From IMG/VR virus record IMGVR_UViG_3300010883_028422, positions 1 to 64,000 of that record: 64,000 nucleotides of DNA; one strand, 5' to 3'. A model generated the notes under the pieces. The model saw only the letters and a list, made by a program, of their open reading frames with translations. It had not been told where the DNA came from and did no database searches. Shown here in pieces: positions 54,701 through 64,000 of the stretch. Within the stretch, counting starts at the first letter, position 1; the number at the start of each line of letters is the position of its first letter. The translations under genes were made by a program, and so were the position numbers. The DNA comes from a virus.

Positions 54701-57700
54701 TTATTCTTATAAAGTCTATTGAGTACGAGTTTTCTGCGTCCGCTCTGTCTGGATTTTATAAAAAGCCTACCTTCTGGGGCTGGGGATCTGGGAAAAAGGC
54801 AATTATCGAGTTTCCTGGCAAATATAACAAATTAAACTTTACGCCATTAGTCGATATGTCTAGTGTATTTTTTATAGTTACAAATAGAAAGATAGATGAG
54901 TACGAATATACAGACAACAGCATAATGGATGATGGAACATATTCTTTCGTTAGAGTTGGAGATAATACAAATAAAGACTCGGATGGCAACCTTAATCCGG
55001 GATTTATTGTTTCCCCAAGAATCGCCGGAATAATAGCGCTTGTTCCGGAGAAAGTTAGCGACGGAACCACGACGTATGATGGATACAATACTCTTCCGAT
55101 GGAGATATCTGCAAATTTAGAGAAGTTTATAAAAGACGACTTAGGCTTTGGGGGTTCAAAGCTTGCCCACAGGGCTGTCAAAACTCAAGGCTATTTTCAA
55201 AATTTGGCCATTATATTTACCGGCTCTATGATATCTCCAGATCCAGAAAAGAGTTATTCTTTCTTTTGGGGCAAAACTCCAGATAAAAAGAATAATTTAA
55301 AGAAGAAGCTTAAATCTAAGATAAAGAAAGTTCCCGGAATGCCAGGGTATATGTATGCGGTATTTGAAGACGTTAGTACGACAGAAACTGGTAGTGATAT
55401 CGGGTTGTTTTTAACTCATGCAGATAAGAAGTTTAATCCATTAGGACTTTATTCCTCAGAGACCTTATATTTTAAAGCAACAACTAATGATATAAATTAT
55501 GTAGAGGCAGATATTGATGATGAGGATCTCTCGCTAACTCTACCTGATGATATAAATAAGTTGCTTGAGCCATTGCTTGCGGGGCCCTCCGGCCCCGGCA
55601 ATGATGCATTAACTAAAAGAAGAGACGATGGTATTAATCATTATTTAATTCCAATTAAGGCCAGATCAAATATAGATATGGCTATGCCAGGAGCAGTAGC
55701 TAGTTCGTTAGGCGAGGTCCTTTCTTTGAAAGCTGGAGAGCCAGTTGCAAATGCTACGGGAATAGGCAATACGGTAGCTGTGACAATACCAAAGCAAAGT
55801 GTTGTGCCGCATGGTGATTATTTTACAGGCGAAGTTGGTGGAAAGCCGGTTACAAGAATCATCACCACAATACAAATATCCCCAAATCAGCCTGCATGGG
55901 TTGTCCCAGAAATATATCAGCTTCAAATTGGAGGCCAGATTGAAAATACAGAAGAGGGGATGAAGAAACTTGATTGGGGCAAGCAAGATTCTATAAAAGT
56001 GTGGGCCAGGGGCGCTTCGTTAACAAAAGATTGGGCTATTGTTTTTGATGTAGCTAACGATGGAAGGGGGGCTATACCGCTTATTAATCGCAGTGTTGAA
56101 AAAATAAAGCCTGGTGACTTTATGTTTGATGCAGAGTTGTCGCCCTTGCTTAAGGCGGCATTTGCTACAAAGCCAAAGGGCGATGGAAACACGGTCTCAT
56201 GCATGCCGGGCCTTGGGCTGTCTGACACAAATTTAAAATATGACTCCGCTAAGGCTACGCTTGGCTCTGTGGTGACTTTGGACATGACCACCGTTATGAA
56301 GAATATGATGAATGGTCCGCATAAGAATAAGCGAAGATCTCCGGGGCTATGGAAGCCTGTTCCGAAGCTTACGCTAGGACCGGTAAAGTTGCAGCTTCCC
56401 GTTATCAATCCAGCCTTAATGCAATCGTTTTGTGATTTCTCCTTTCACCTAACCGGAGAGCTAAAGGTTCACTTAGAACAATTTTATATTTTATGTATTC
56501 CGATCCAAGTTTTATTGTGCATTATTGATGTTATATGCGCATTGTTAAATCCGTTCAAACTTGTTTTGGCAATAATAAGATTATTTGAATGCCTATTTGA
56601 TTTGCTGCTTCTTTTGCCACAAATATCTATTCCGGTCATGTTTTTAAACTTAGTGCTTCATCTTCTTGAGATATTAGAGTGCATAATAAGAAAGATACTC
56701 TGGTTGATATTGGCAATTAATGCGCTGGTTATAGCGTTTAAAAATGCTATACCTATAAATCCAGAGACCAATGAGATTGACTACAGGTATATAGATTGGG
56801 AAGCGATACAGACACTCGAAGAGACCATTGGTGAGTACTTATTTGATATGGAGGCGGACTTAGACTTCCTTGGTCCAGTTATGAGCGTTCTGGGGATGTT
56901 CTTGCAGCTTCTGCAGCTATTATTTAGATTCCCATGTCGCATAAATCCAAGCGGTGGTTCATATATCTGCGGTATAGACGGCTCAATGTTGGGCGGCTTA
57001 ATCAGAGGCAAGGCGATGCCCGCTGAAGGTTCAATAGATACAAACTACTTGTTGCCGGTTGCACAGGTTTATTCTAAAGAAGAGGGCGAGATTAAGGGTG
57101 TTGGTAAGACAGATGATGAGAGGACTGTCATCTTGGGTTGTTTTTCCGGCTCTACACATCTGTACTTGCCTCATATGACTTCGGAAATTGGGAAAGTATA
57201 CGCTCAGGAGTCAGATTCTGATGGTACATTGCTAACAAACCTGATAGATGATGGAACATATGATAAAAAATCATATAGGGCCAAAGGTAGTGGAGGCGAT
57301 GTTAGTAGCATTGGTGACCTAACTTTTACAGCCTCTATAACAAAGTCTGTTGCCGGTTTTAATCTTTTTGAGAGTGACCCGAAGCTTACAACCTTTCACT
57401 TTAATAGCTCCTATGAGGGCTGGTGCTTTCCCGTTCCGTGGAAACCAGCCGATGGTGCCGGATCTTGGTCTTATCCAATTAGAAGCTATATAGATCTTCC
57501 CAGGCCGGGAGATTCGCCATTGGTTCTTTTTGATGATAGCGACATTTCTATTCTGAAGACAAAATCTGGTGGGAATTTTGTAAGCCCTCACGACGGATAT
57601 TCATTTTTAAAGGGCATTGAGACCGACTTAGAGAGAAACGTTAAGCCCCTAACGGTTACTTTTGAGTGGTCTGAGTTTACTGTTAATCCAGATACTGGAG

Positions 57701-59163
57701 AGATGGAAGAGGAGATTAAGAGTGTAACAAATACTTATGACGAAATACCTTCTTTGGCCATTATTGATGGAAACGGAGATGTCTATTTTCCAACAAAGTT
57801 TTATTTTGGAGATGATAGTAGCGATAGTGGCGCAGGAAGTGAAAAGAAGGTTATAGCGATTGATGCGAAGGTTATCAATAGAGACACGGCTCAGATGCTT
57901 GCTAAATCAAAAGAAACAAGAAAAGAGATGACGGATGCCACAAAGGCAGAGGTGGATACTTGCAATGCGATGGAGGGCAACGATGCTGATGGCTACCCTC
58001 TCTCAGACGGCTGCTTGGAAAAATTAGAATACGAGTATAATGAGTATAAGACAATTAGTTATCCACAAATTATGTTTTTTGATATGAGGCAGATAGAACA
58101 AGAGCTAGAGGACCTGTGTATGCCTGCTCAAATGAATGCAGAGGTTATACCGGATGAGGAGCCGGACGAGCTTATAGACATAGTTCAGGAGACGAGCGAC
58201 TGTATTCAGAAGTTTATCGACCAAGTTAATGAGCAGAGAACTGCGATACTTGATGCGATGGCAGAAACGCCGCCAGGAGACGGCGAAACATGGCTCACCG
58301 TTCCAGACATACCGCAGTTCGATGTTGAGGTGTTTACGTTAAATGGACAAACCCTTAAGGACTGCCTCAATGATAGTGTAGATAAAATATGCAAATTTGT
58401 TGTAAATCCATTAACGACATCATTTAAGGTTCTTGAGGACACGGACACGGCATCTGTAGGAGACTTATTCCCTGAGCTTGTTCTTAGCGAAACATATTCT
58501 GATGGTGCAGCAACAATGCTTGGTTTGTCACCAGCCCCTCCAATAACTGCAGAAACGCTAATTGATCCAGATCCGACGATAACAGATGAGGAGTTCCTTG
58601 AGGGATCCAAATTTATAGGAGCCAGAGAATATGCCGCTGGCATAGGAGATAACGCGGCTATAAAGATTGGCTCTGAGGCAACAATTCAGATTATACCTAG
58701 AGATATTTATAATGAAGCAATAAATGAAAATGCTGATTTGACTAGCAAAATAGAATTAGAGATCTTATCGGACGGAACAGGAGATGCGGAGTTTGAGCTA
58801 TATGAGCATGAAGATGGTGAAAAATATAATGTACGAAAAATGGGCGAAATATATGAAGGAAAGCTGTCTTCCGGCAAGCCAGGCGTAGTTAAATTAAAAG
58901 TATCCATATGTTTAAAAACTATAAAGGCATTTGCAAATGCCGGCCTGTCGTCAGAAGTGGAGGTTGTAGCTGAAGTTGATTGCATAGATACGGTAGAGAC
59001 AGAAGAAGAGGTTGCCGTAACTGCAATAGGCGGGATAGTGAAGGTTGATAGGATACTAACAATATTGTTTGTGTCGAAGACTGCAGCCTCAATTGGCGAT
59101 GGAGATGATGCAGCTGTCGCGAAACCGGGCCCACAGACGTTCGGCACTAGTTTGGAGAACTAA
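51703..59163 (+). CDS. Giant baseplate protein with long hydrophobic segment
   Basis: This gene encodes 2,486 residues. It overlaps the spike stop by one base (TAATG). No family was recognised overall. An acidic Gly/Ser linker lies at about 106-120 (EEEEEEVGGSGGS). There are beta-rich domains, some Ig-like (IPT/TIG-type PSIEEVLPSGCAGG near 785; invasin-like AIKIGSEATIQIIPRD near 2320). A very hydrophobic helical region spans about 1594-1690 (for example FYILCIPIQVLLCIID and LDLLLLLP-type stretches) and continues less strongly to about 1748. Many Cys residues lie within it. A membrane-inserting role during DNA delivery is plausible but inferred. The gene sits between the spike and wedge genes. 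Confidence 0.65.
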   Translation: MSALTSGFVGIKLSYNVVGDTKVTGCGSDCVEAAEVGEDLVMLYPTKHDINWGVTGKVPIPLSGGVILKIPGPKDEPNHAANDADRLNALLSAIRDDGMLAAHLAVEEEEEEVGGSGGSLLNRGTTLGSSEAETEDYPAYFLVNQAKKELNRVLYNISKNEGLTTGYKNLEDLKIIIGTSTIEDPSKIETGNDCAISSDIKSCFELTYIPLEVICGTKSIAQMFGERFKNVYGVCGNSYDRIADYMNSDEHSGPDDFEGDKVLTQDGEITSAVADLMGKLGGGIDILALLAGLFNLDFFPLDIEAIIMALAGDLVAEIAGAIGIEFGEMELAEKKRMLLAQLLDVLKETQIRELLLEFFPIQNVEEELVRGTGKIALDRRGFYTMHKGEIFIKLPNMSCMDAAGFVPAGVFYDTVDGKAVLNRVFFIEQHYQKKITRWGFLPLPPPAPLIENGNDITFPETSDVEFLVDGINLPEGQGKHTYFLSPIADPVGKLDVNQFQCNKEGRELFTAPLITRFIFAPSEAKAGPYDDYQASVGIAIFDAMIRKSVGRYGAMGDLFETSTTFGENKDGDKTLIIKKQNLDGAAAESVRKLGDAQMLVAFMLYELGDLAGAESTVNTAQGFYDTAEFILGKVDETEEIRILNIGFPLTDPSQTFAGDAKYLIGEKNRADLILAPLRVAMSGSTKNNRLHNNPGINGLSNLYSSNRPKFCSLPKDGDYASSHIPEFFWIPCSEEGKVGESIKLKVKADELKLRFVKREVKFALYAVDIMGQIARAPNGLISFDSPAPSIEEVLPSGCAGGGRITTDTFFTLRIVGSDLGNVKTIVFDGPNQKITFSSSSGGDYNVSVDDETIQITFAGNASPVKSTFGSWGFTNGEWECTLIDGDRRESKQEVSLYVSLADEELPSTCSSSLAYIPHDSFSAPGFDDEIYGVPLYLDESNNANIEIGSKSKLFSGKYDGLHAYLAVQIGAGVDERCDTFSFAEDRIEVFINIDGRNQRVILIKSIEYEFSASALSGFYKKPTFWGWGSGKKAIIEFPGKYNKLNFTPLVDMSSVFFIVTNRKIDEYEYTDNSIMDDGTYSFVRVGDNTNKDSDGNLNPGFIVSPRIAGIIALVPEKVSDGTTTYDGYNTLPMEISANLEKFIKDDLGFGGSKLAHRAVKTQGYFQNLAIIFTGSMISPDPEKSYSFFWGKTPDKKNNLKKKLKSKIKKVPGMPGYMYAVFEDVSTTETGSDIGLFLTHADKKFNPLGLYSSETLYFKATTNDINYVEADIDDEDLSLTLPDDINKLLEPLLAGPSGPGNDALTKRRDDGINHYLIPIKARSNIDMAMPGAVASSLGEVLSLKAGEPVANATGIGNTVAVTIPKQSVVPHGDYFTGEVGGKPVTRIITTIQISPNQPAWVVPEIYQLQIGGQIENTEEGMKKLDWGKQDSIKVWARGASLTKDWAIVFDVANDGRGAIPLINRSVEKIKPGDFMFDAELSPLLKAAFATKPKGDGNTVSCMPGLGLSDTNLKYDSAKATLGSVVTLDMTTVMKNMMNGPHKNKRRSPGLWKPVPKLTLGPVKLQLPVINPALMQSFCDFSFHLTGELKVHLEQFYILCIPIQVLLCIIDVICALLNPFKLVLAIIRLFECLFDLLLLLPQISIPVMFLNLVLHLLEILECIIRKILWLILAINALVIAFKNAIPINPETNEIDYRYIDWEAIQTLEETIGEYLFDMEADLDFLGPVMSVLGMFLQLLQLLFRFPCRINPSGGSYICGIDGSMLGGLIRGKAMPAEGSIDTNYLLPVAQVYSKEEGEIKGVGKTDDERTVILGCFSGSTHLYLPHMTSEIGKVYAQESDSDGTLLTNLIDDGTYDKKSYRAKGSGGDVSSIGDLTFTASITKSVAGFNLFESDPKLTTFHFNSSYEGWCFPVPWKPADGAGSWSYPIRSYIDLPRPGDSPLVLFDDSDISILKTKSGGNFVSPHDGYSFLKGIETDLERNVKPLTVTFEWSEFTVNPDTGEMEEEIKSVTNTYDEIPSLAIIDGNGDVYFPTKFYFGDDSSDSGAGSEKKVIAIDAKVINRDTAQMLAKSKETRKEMTDATKAEVDTCNAMEGNDADGYPLSDGCLEKLEYEYNEYKTISYPQIMFFDMRQIEQELEDLCMPAQMNAEVIPDEEPDELIDIVQETSDCIQKFIDQVNEQRTAILDAMAETPPGDGETWLTVPDIPQFDVEVFTLNGQTLKDCLNDSVDKICKFVVNPLTTSFKVLEDTDTASVGDLFPELVLSETYSDGAATMLGLSPAPPITAETLIDPDPTITDEEFLEGSKFIGAREYAAGIGDNAAIKIGSEATIQIIPRDIYNEAINENADLTSKIELEILSDGTGDAEFELYEHEDGEKYNVRKMGEIYEGKLSSGKPGVVKLKVSICLKTIKAFANAGLSSEVEVVAEVDCIDTVETEEEVAVTAIGGIVKVDRILTILFVSKTAASIGDGDDAAVAKPGPQTFGTSLEN

Positions 59164-59165
59164 TA

Positions 59166-61148
59166 ATGGCAGAAGTTAAACTAACAAATGTATTTGAACA
59201 GGCATTATCTGTTTTAAACAAGGCGTTTGCCGATGTTGCATTTGACGGACAAAAGGTAGAAACTTTAAATTTAAAGCACTTTGTAGAGGAGTATTCTGAC
59301 AGTCAGAAGAATGCGGTAACGTCTATAGCTGAGTACCTATCTTCATCGTCAAAGACTATTACAAAGATGCGCTCTAGTTACTTGCCGCAAGACCTTTTCC
59401 CTTCGCTATATTCGGACACCGAGGCAATGGGTGTTAACGTAGCTGGAGTTTCATTGAGTACGGTACGGGGCATCGATTCCGCTTCTGGTGGTAATTTTAC
59501 TGAGATGGAATCCTATGAGAATGCATTTATGAGAATGCTTGGTATGCCAATGAGCGATGATTCAAGGCTTAAGGGAAAAACAATAAGCTTTCTTGATCCA
59601 AAGTCTAAGAGCTTGATTGGTGACGGCAAATTTGCCCAAACAATTGAAGCTTTAGAAGAAACGGTATTAAATGAACGACAAAAAAATATTTTAACTAGAA
59701 GCAGGATTATAGATGATGCAATATTTAATAAAGATGAATCTGCATTGGCCTATAACCACAAGTGGACAGATGTAGAGGTTGAGGCTATAAAGGCGGCGAT
59801 TGACGGCTGGAAGACCTTTTCTGAGCAGAAGGCCAAAGATAAAACGACCGGCAAAGAGGCACCGACTCTCACAACAGAGAGGGGGAGGTTGATGCAGGTG
59901 ATGGAGAGGACTATAAATAATGATGAAAATATAAAAGAATTATACGGCATTCTTAATTCAACGCCAAAGCTAAGAGATGAGTACCTGTCCACCGTCAAAA
60001 CAGCAACAGAAGGGGGCGGAAATGTAAGTGATGCGATTAATAAGTTTCTTTTAGCAAATAAAAAAAATCTAAGTGTATACACTCTTCATGAAGATTTTTA
60101 TAGCTTTAAATATTTGCTTTTCCCACCAGTTCAAGATGCAAGAATATCAAAATGTTTAAATGAGCCAGAAAAGATAGTCTCTAGGCCGTTTTATGGGGCT
60201 AGCGATCACGTTAATTCAAAAAAAATAAGAATGAGTCTTCTTGAGGCCATAATAAGAATAAGAATGGACCGAGGATCTGGCGCCGGCCCAGAGATTCAGG
60301 ATTTATCGCTAGATAGTAGTGAGCGTCTTAATCCAAATACATTTGGAGTTCTCGAAGCACTTGTTATTGTTAGACTGCAAGCAGCTGTTGAGGCTTATTC
60401 GGTTAATATTCGTGATGATTTAGAGTCTTTATCAAATTATGCTTCAAAACTACATGTAGCGATCTCTGAGCATGAGGCTAGAAATGCGCAAGCAAGCCTT
60501 CTTGACGGAAGGGCACCCATTGTAACATACGAAGATGACTCATTTGATGGTGAGTTTTTGAGGAAAAGTCACTCGAAAACTGTTGAAACTGCAATATTAA
60601 CTTTGTTTGGAAATACAAATAAGGTTCCCGGCCTAAGCTCGGTTGTTCCGGCTACAAATGGAAATGTTTTAGACTCACAGGTTGGCGGCCTAAGGACCTC
60701 GTCTGTTTTAGACGCACATCTTTTGGCCCCAACCCTTGGAATAGTCGGCCTTCCGCTTAAGGCTATAAATGACAGACTTCAAGAGATGCGGGATGGAATC
60801 GAAAGGTCATCTGGGCCTGATATAAAGAAAAGTGTTGCCGGAATAAGAACAATTCTTGGCTCAACAAATGGCGTTGGCGCTATTGATGTTGCTGTTTTTT
60901 CCCTCGCACTGTTTACAATGCGCGAAGATCTGCTTCTCGGCCTAATACCAGTGGAATCTTATGATATGCTTAAAAATTCTAAAGAATTTAAGTATTTGCT
61001 CGGAAACACTGCAAATGACCAGCCAGATTTGATTGACTCATTAGAAAACTTATCTGCTCGGTTAAAGATTGGATACGACTCTTTTGTTAAAAAAATGAAG
61101 AAATTTAGGTACGAAGAAGACGTGTTGGCTAAGAAATCTGCAAAGTAA
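59166..61148 (+). CDS. Unknown baseplate-region protein
   Basis: This gene encodes 660 residues, mainly helical and charged, starting two bases after the previous stop. No family was recognised. A segment with ERTINNDENIKELYGILNS and the C-terminal basic helix FVKKMKKFRYEEDVLAKKS suggest a soluble alpha-helical structural protein. Located between the giant baseplate gene and the gp25-like wedge gene, it is probably a wedge component. Confidence 0.55.
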   Translation: MAEVKLTNVFEQALSVLNKAFADVAFDGQKVETLNLKHFVEEYSDSQKNAVTSIAEYLSSSSKTITKMRSSYLPQDLFPSLYSDTEAMGVNVAGVSLSTVRGIDSASGGNFTEMESYENAFMRMLGMPMSDDSRLKGKTISFLDPKSKSLIGDGKFAQTIEALEETVLNERQKNILTRSRIIDDAIFNKDESALAYNHKWTDVEVEAIKAAIDGWKTFSEQKAKDKTTGKEAPTLTTERGRLMQVMERTINNDENIKELYGILNSTPKLRDEYLSTVKTATEGGGNVSDAINKFLLANKKNLSVYTLHEDFYSFKYLLFPPVQDARISKCLNEPEKIVSRPFYGASDHVNSKKIRMSLLEAIIRIRMDRGSGAGPEIQDLSLDSSERLNPNTFGVLEALVIVRLQAAVEAYSVNIRDDLESLSNYASKLHVAISEHEARNAQASLLDGRAPIVTYEDDSFDGEFLRKSHSKTVETAILTLFGNTNKVPGLSSVVPATNGNVLDSQVGGLRTSSVLDAHLLAPTLGIVGLPLKAINDRLQEMRDGIERSSGPDIKKSVAGIRTILGSTNGVGAIDVAVFSLALFTMREDLLLGLIPVESYDMLKNSKEFKYLLGNTANDQPDLIDSLENLSARLKIGYDSFVKKMKKFRYEEDVLAKKSAK

Positions 61149-61176
61149 TGATTTTCTTATGAAATATGTTGGTATT

Positions 61177-61206
61177 TTGACAGACCGCTTTCTATTATTT
61201 TAATAC
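61177..61206 (+). promoter_or_regulatory. Candidate promoter before the wedge genes
   Basis: A perfect TTGACA (61177-61182) stands 18 bases before TAATAC (61201-61206) in a 92-base gap. The -10 match is poor. Confidence 0.3.
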
Positions 61207-61240
61207 AATTTAACGAATATTTAAATCTAGGTTAATACAC

Positions 61241-61672
61241 ATGTCGTTTGATTTGAGGATACAGAATGGTGATATAAAAATCTCAAGAGATGGGGACCTT
61301 GGTGTTGTTCTTGATAATGAAAAAATTAGACAAGATATAATAAAGATATTGCTTACAAAGTTGGGGGAAAATAAATATCATGCATATTACGGAAGCTCGC
61401 TTGGTGCGCTGGAAATTGGTGGAGTTCCGGATGTAGAAATCGTTGAGGGGGACTTATTAAGAATGACGGAGGAGTCGATGGCTGTATTGATGAGGCTTCA
61501 ATCAAATCAGGCCGGGGCCCAGTATATAACTCCTGGAGAAACAATTGTAGATATTTTAAATGTTGATATAAATAGAGATGTATCAGACCCAAGGGGATAT
61601 AACGTAAGCGTAACAGTTTTAACAAGAAAGCTAACAAAAGTTACAGAATCTGTAACGGTTAGAATTTTATAG
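61241..61672 (+). CDS. gp25-like baseplate wedge protein
   Basis: This gene encodes 143 residues. DLRIQNGDIKISRDGDLGVV followed by IRQDIIKILLTKLGENKYHA and YGSSLGALEI is the gpW/gp25 pattern (the T4 gp25 family). These proteins join baseplate wedges and start the sheath by copying its strand-exchange fold. Length is close to the family's usual 110-150. It precedes the J-like gene as in P2-like and T4-like arrangements. Confidence 0.85.
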   Translation: MSFDLRIQNGDIKISRDGDLGVVLDNEKIRQDIIKILLTKLGENKYHAYYGSSLGALEIGGVPDVEIVEGDLLRMTEESMAVLMRLQSNQAGAQYITPGETIVDILNVDINRDVSDPRGYNVSVTVLTRKLTKVTESVTVRIL

Positions 61673-61679
61673 GTGAACC

Positions 61680-64000
61680 GTGATATTTAGATCATTTAAT
61701 GAGATAGTAAATTCAATGCTTTCGAGGCTAAAGCTTGTTCAGCCGAATTTAGATACAAAGCCCGGTACTGTTTCCAGGGATTTGTTTGTTGACGTTCAAG
61801 CGGAGCAGCTTGAAAAGTTGCATCGCGCAATATCCTTGGTATCAAAGAAGCAGTCGCTTGCCTCTGCGACGGGTCAGGACTTAGATAGGCTATCAAGAAA
61901 CTTTTCTTTAACGAGGCGCGGCGGCTCTGTTTCGACAGGAATGGTTGTGTTTACAATATCTGATATATTTACTGATATATCCATACCCGATGGAACCATT
62001 GTTAGTTCCAGAGCCGGCGTAACGTTTAAAACAGTCGGCACTTTTAATATTAGTTCTTCAGAGAAGAATATGTTTGCTGCAAATGCTAATAGAATGAGAT
62101 CTGCGCTTGATTTAGCCGGAATAACTGATTCGTATGCGATAGAAATTCCCGTTCAATCAATGAGGGCTGGGCTGTCTGGAAATATAGGTACTATGCAGAT
62201 AGTGGATACGGCATTGCAGGAGAATATGAAGATAACAAACATTTCTGCATTTAGTGGTGGGTCAAACATTGAGGCAGACTCATCGTTTAGGGCTAGAATT
62301 TTAGCAATATTTAGTGGATCAAACATAGGCACTTCGTCTGGATATAAAAATGCCGCCTTAGATGTTAGCGGAGTTATTGATGTTTTGGTTGTAGAGCCAG
62401 GAAATACGCTGATGCTTAGAGACGGAACAGAGATAATAGAGGTTAACGACGGAACCTCTAGAATATTAAACTCTGGAACCGGCGGGAAAGTTGATATGTA
62501 TATATTGGGAAGACTTTTAAATCAAATAACAGAGTCTTTTATATATTCTGATATATCTGGTAGTGGTAACGCCTATGACGATAGGAATGATTATACGTTA
62601 GGTGTTCAATCACAAGATATAACAATGACATCTGACGAAAGAAGGCTCTATGCTTTTAAAAGTGGCAACATTCCATTCCAGCCTGTTGATTCAATAGTTC
62701 AGGCCTCTGGAACAAAGTCTGGTATATTTGCAGAAAAGTTTGTAGATGCAGATGGTGATGAGAGCGGCAACTATGAGCTTTTAGTAGATGATAATGTTGA
62801 TACCGGAGGCTCGCCGTTCGGCCTGGACCGGTTGCATTGGATCTCTAATACGAAAAATGTTATTGGAGAGATATATACAAAGTCCAATATGAATGAGATA
62901 TCTACGCTAAGCTTTTCTGATATAGATAGCATAGATCAGGTTTATCGAGATGTATCCATATTTGGAGAAAACTCTGCGCTTAGCATATCTGACAAGACGG
63001 TGATACAGATAAGTCATTATCCTGCTGTAAGAATATCTAGAGTTGTGAACAGAACAACTGGAGAAGTTTACTCTGTTGAAAATTCAAATATTGATTCAGA
63101 CCTTGGCCTAAATACAGATGGCCTTATAAGTATATCCGGAAGAACTCTGCCTACCCAGTCTGATATTTTGTCTGTTGATTATACATGGAGACATATATAT
63201 GATCCTTATATAGATTATGATGGGATGGGCTCCATATCAATTTTCAAAGATGAATCTGTTTCGGACTCAATAGATTGGGGCGCTTCATGTGGAATATTTG
63301 AAGAAGAGGCTTTGTTGACAGTATCAGATGATGGATTACAGTTTTTTGCAGAAGTAGACCATGATATAAGCAGAATTGTTTCGGCTTGTTCAAAAGAAAT
63401 ACTAAGTCTTGAGATAGAGGTGGTTGAGCTTGACGAAAAGACACTATATGGCGTAGTAATCGGGGATGACCATGATGCTGTGGATAATATTATATCAATA
63501 ACTAATTCGCATGGTGTTGAGATATACAACACTTCAGAGGCGAATGGAACGTTCTCATCTAGAACAATATATTTGCCATCAGACTGTGTTTCTGGCCCTG
63601 GAGATGAAGTTACCGTTTATTATAATAAGATTGAATTCTTTGACTTGTCGGGTGGTGATGGTGCATTTTTTGACAAAACGATTACGCTTCCATCTGCTGA
63701 CATATTAAGAACAAATGATGCTTATGATTCAGCAAAATATACTAGTGACTATGCTTTAAATGTTTATGTAAAATATGTTGGAGTAGTATCTGATACGGCC
63801 ACATCAAGTGACTTTTCTTTGCTTCCAATATCTGGTTCGGAGACCAGTCGGTCGCTCTTTGACTCAAACCTAAGCCCTATGGACGGAAGCAATCAGCCTA
63901 TATTCTTTGAATATAATTCTGATGGTACAGAAAATTATATAGCCAGATTTGGTCCATCAAGATTGAGTGTAACAACTTCAAATACCTCTAAAAGTGGAAA
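61680..64000 (+). CDS. Baseplate J-like protein (3' end missing)
   Basis: The frame opens at GTG (61680) with AGGTG 4 bases upstream and runs to the window end without a stop (773 codons). Residues 15-60 (KPGTVSRDLFVDVQAEQ ... SATGQDLDRLSRNFSL) and about 95-115 (SIPDGTIVSSRAGVTFKTVG) and about 200-245 (FRARILAIFSGS ... GVIDVLVVEPG) match Baseplate_J (T4 gp6/P2 gpJ), which forms the wedge ring. The length already exceeds typical J proteins (about 300-400) and gp6 (660), so extra beta-rich domains are present. It is 7 bases after the gp25-like gene. Confidence 0.85.
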   Translation, partial: MIFRSFNEIVNSMLSRLKLVQPNLDTKPGTVSRDLFVDVQAEQLEKLHRAISLVSKKQSLASATGQDLDRLSRNFSLTRRGGSVSTGMVVFTISDIFTDISIPDGTIVSSRAGVTFKTVGTFNISSSEKNMFAANANRMRSALDLAGITDSYAIEIPVQSMRAGLSGNIGTMQIVDTALQENMKITNISAFSGGSNIEADSSFRARILAIFSGSNIGTSSGYKNAALDVSGVIDVLVVEPGNTLMLRDGTEIIEVNDGTSRILNSGTGGKVDMYILGRLLNQITESFIYSDISGSGNAYDDRNDYTLGVQSQDITMTSDERRLYAFKSGNIPFQPVDSIVQASGTKSGIFAEKFVDADGDESGNYELLVDDNVDTGGSPFGLDRLHWISNTKNVIGEIYTKSNMNEISTLSFSDIDSIDQVYRDVSIFGENSALSISDKTVIQISHYPAVRISRVVNRTTGEVYSVENSNIDSDLGLNTDGLISISGRTLPTQSDILSVDYTWRHIYDPYIDYDGMGSISIFKDESVSDSIDWGASCGIFEEEALLTVSDDGLQFFAEVDHDISRIVSACSKEILSLEIEVVELDEKTLYGVVIGDDHDAVDNIISITNSHGVEIYNTSEANGTFSSRTIYLPSDCVSGPGDEVTVYYNKIEFFDLSGGDGAFFDKTITLPSADILRTNDAYDSAKYTSDYALNVYVKYVGVVSDTATSSDFSLLPISGSETSRSLFDSNLSPMDGSNQPIFFEYNSDGTENYIARFGPSRLSVTTSNTSKSG

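Overview
The window is a 64-kb stretch of a large contractile-tailed bacteriophage genome (a myovirus-type member of Caudoviricetes). The calls that fix this are a HK97-type major capsid protein, a tail sheath, a tail tube, a pair of tail assembly chaperones, a tape measure protein, a hub, a spike, a gp25-like wedge protein and a baseplate J-like protein. All genes lie on the + strand, are tightly packed (stop/start overlaps are common, no gap exceeds about 250 bases), and base composition is AT-rich (about 40% G+C by eye). No tRNA, integrase, transposase, CRISPR array or replication gene was seen. The host cannot be told from the sequence. The very large virion proteins (over 3,317, 2,486, 1,758 and 1,712 residues) suggest a large-genome phage, but that is inference.

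Layout. (1) 1-14.9 kb, head: the 3' part of a giant protein of over 3,300 residues, a 1,002-residue protein, a Gly/Ala-rich putative decoration protein and the major capsid protein, closed by a strong terminator. Terminase, portal and prohead protease are not here and probably lie upstream. (2) 15.0-19.0 kb: small proteins (one with a Cys/His zinc-type tail, a DUF5659-like protein, a J-domain protein with intact HPD, one unknown), then a 515-residue fibre protein and a second terminator. (3) 19.1-24.1 kb: small beta-domain proteins, a 302-residue probable neck/connector protein, small helical proteins, an HExxH metallopeptidase-like protein and a 661-residue Ig-like/zinc-ribbon structural protein. 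(4) 24.1-25.4 kb: four small genes, three with membrane signals, that look like holin/spanin-type lysis functions with no obvious endolysin. (5) 25.5-34.2 kb: two giant paralogous fibre proteins that share a perfect 66-bp DNA repeat. (6) 34.2-39.9 kb: small baseplate/neck proteins, a probable tail-terminator protein, the sheath (1,089 residues, unusually long), the tube and a third terminator. (7) 39.9-43.0 kb: two tail assembly chaperone ORFs joined by a predicted -1 ribosomal frameshift (A AAA AAA plus stem-loop), then the tape measure protein, which carries a C-terminal Peptidase_S74 self-cleaving chaperone domain. (8) 43.0-64 kb: baseplate proteins, including hub, OB-fold spike, a 2,486-residue protein with a long hydrophobic segment, a gp25-like wedge protein and a baseplate J-like protein cut by the window end.

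How they work together: the genes encode a head, a neck, a contractile tail and a baseplate with long fibres, ordered roughly by position in the virion. The most unusual points are the S74 domain on the tape measure, the frameshift signal that fits the chaperone pair, the hydrophobic segment in the giant baseplate protein, the giant protein next to the capsid gene, the phage J-domain protein, and the perfect repeat shared by the two fibre genes.
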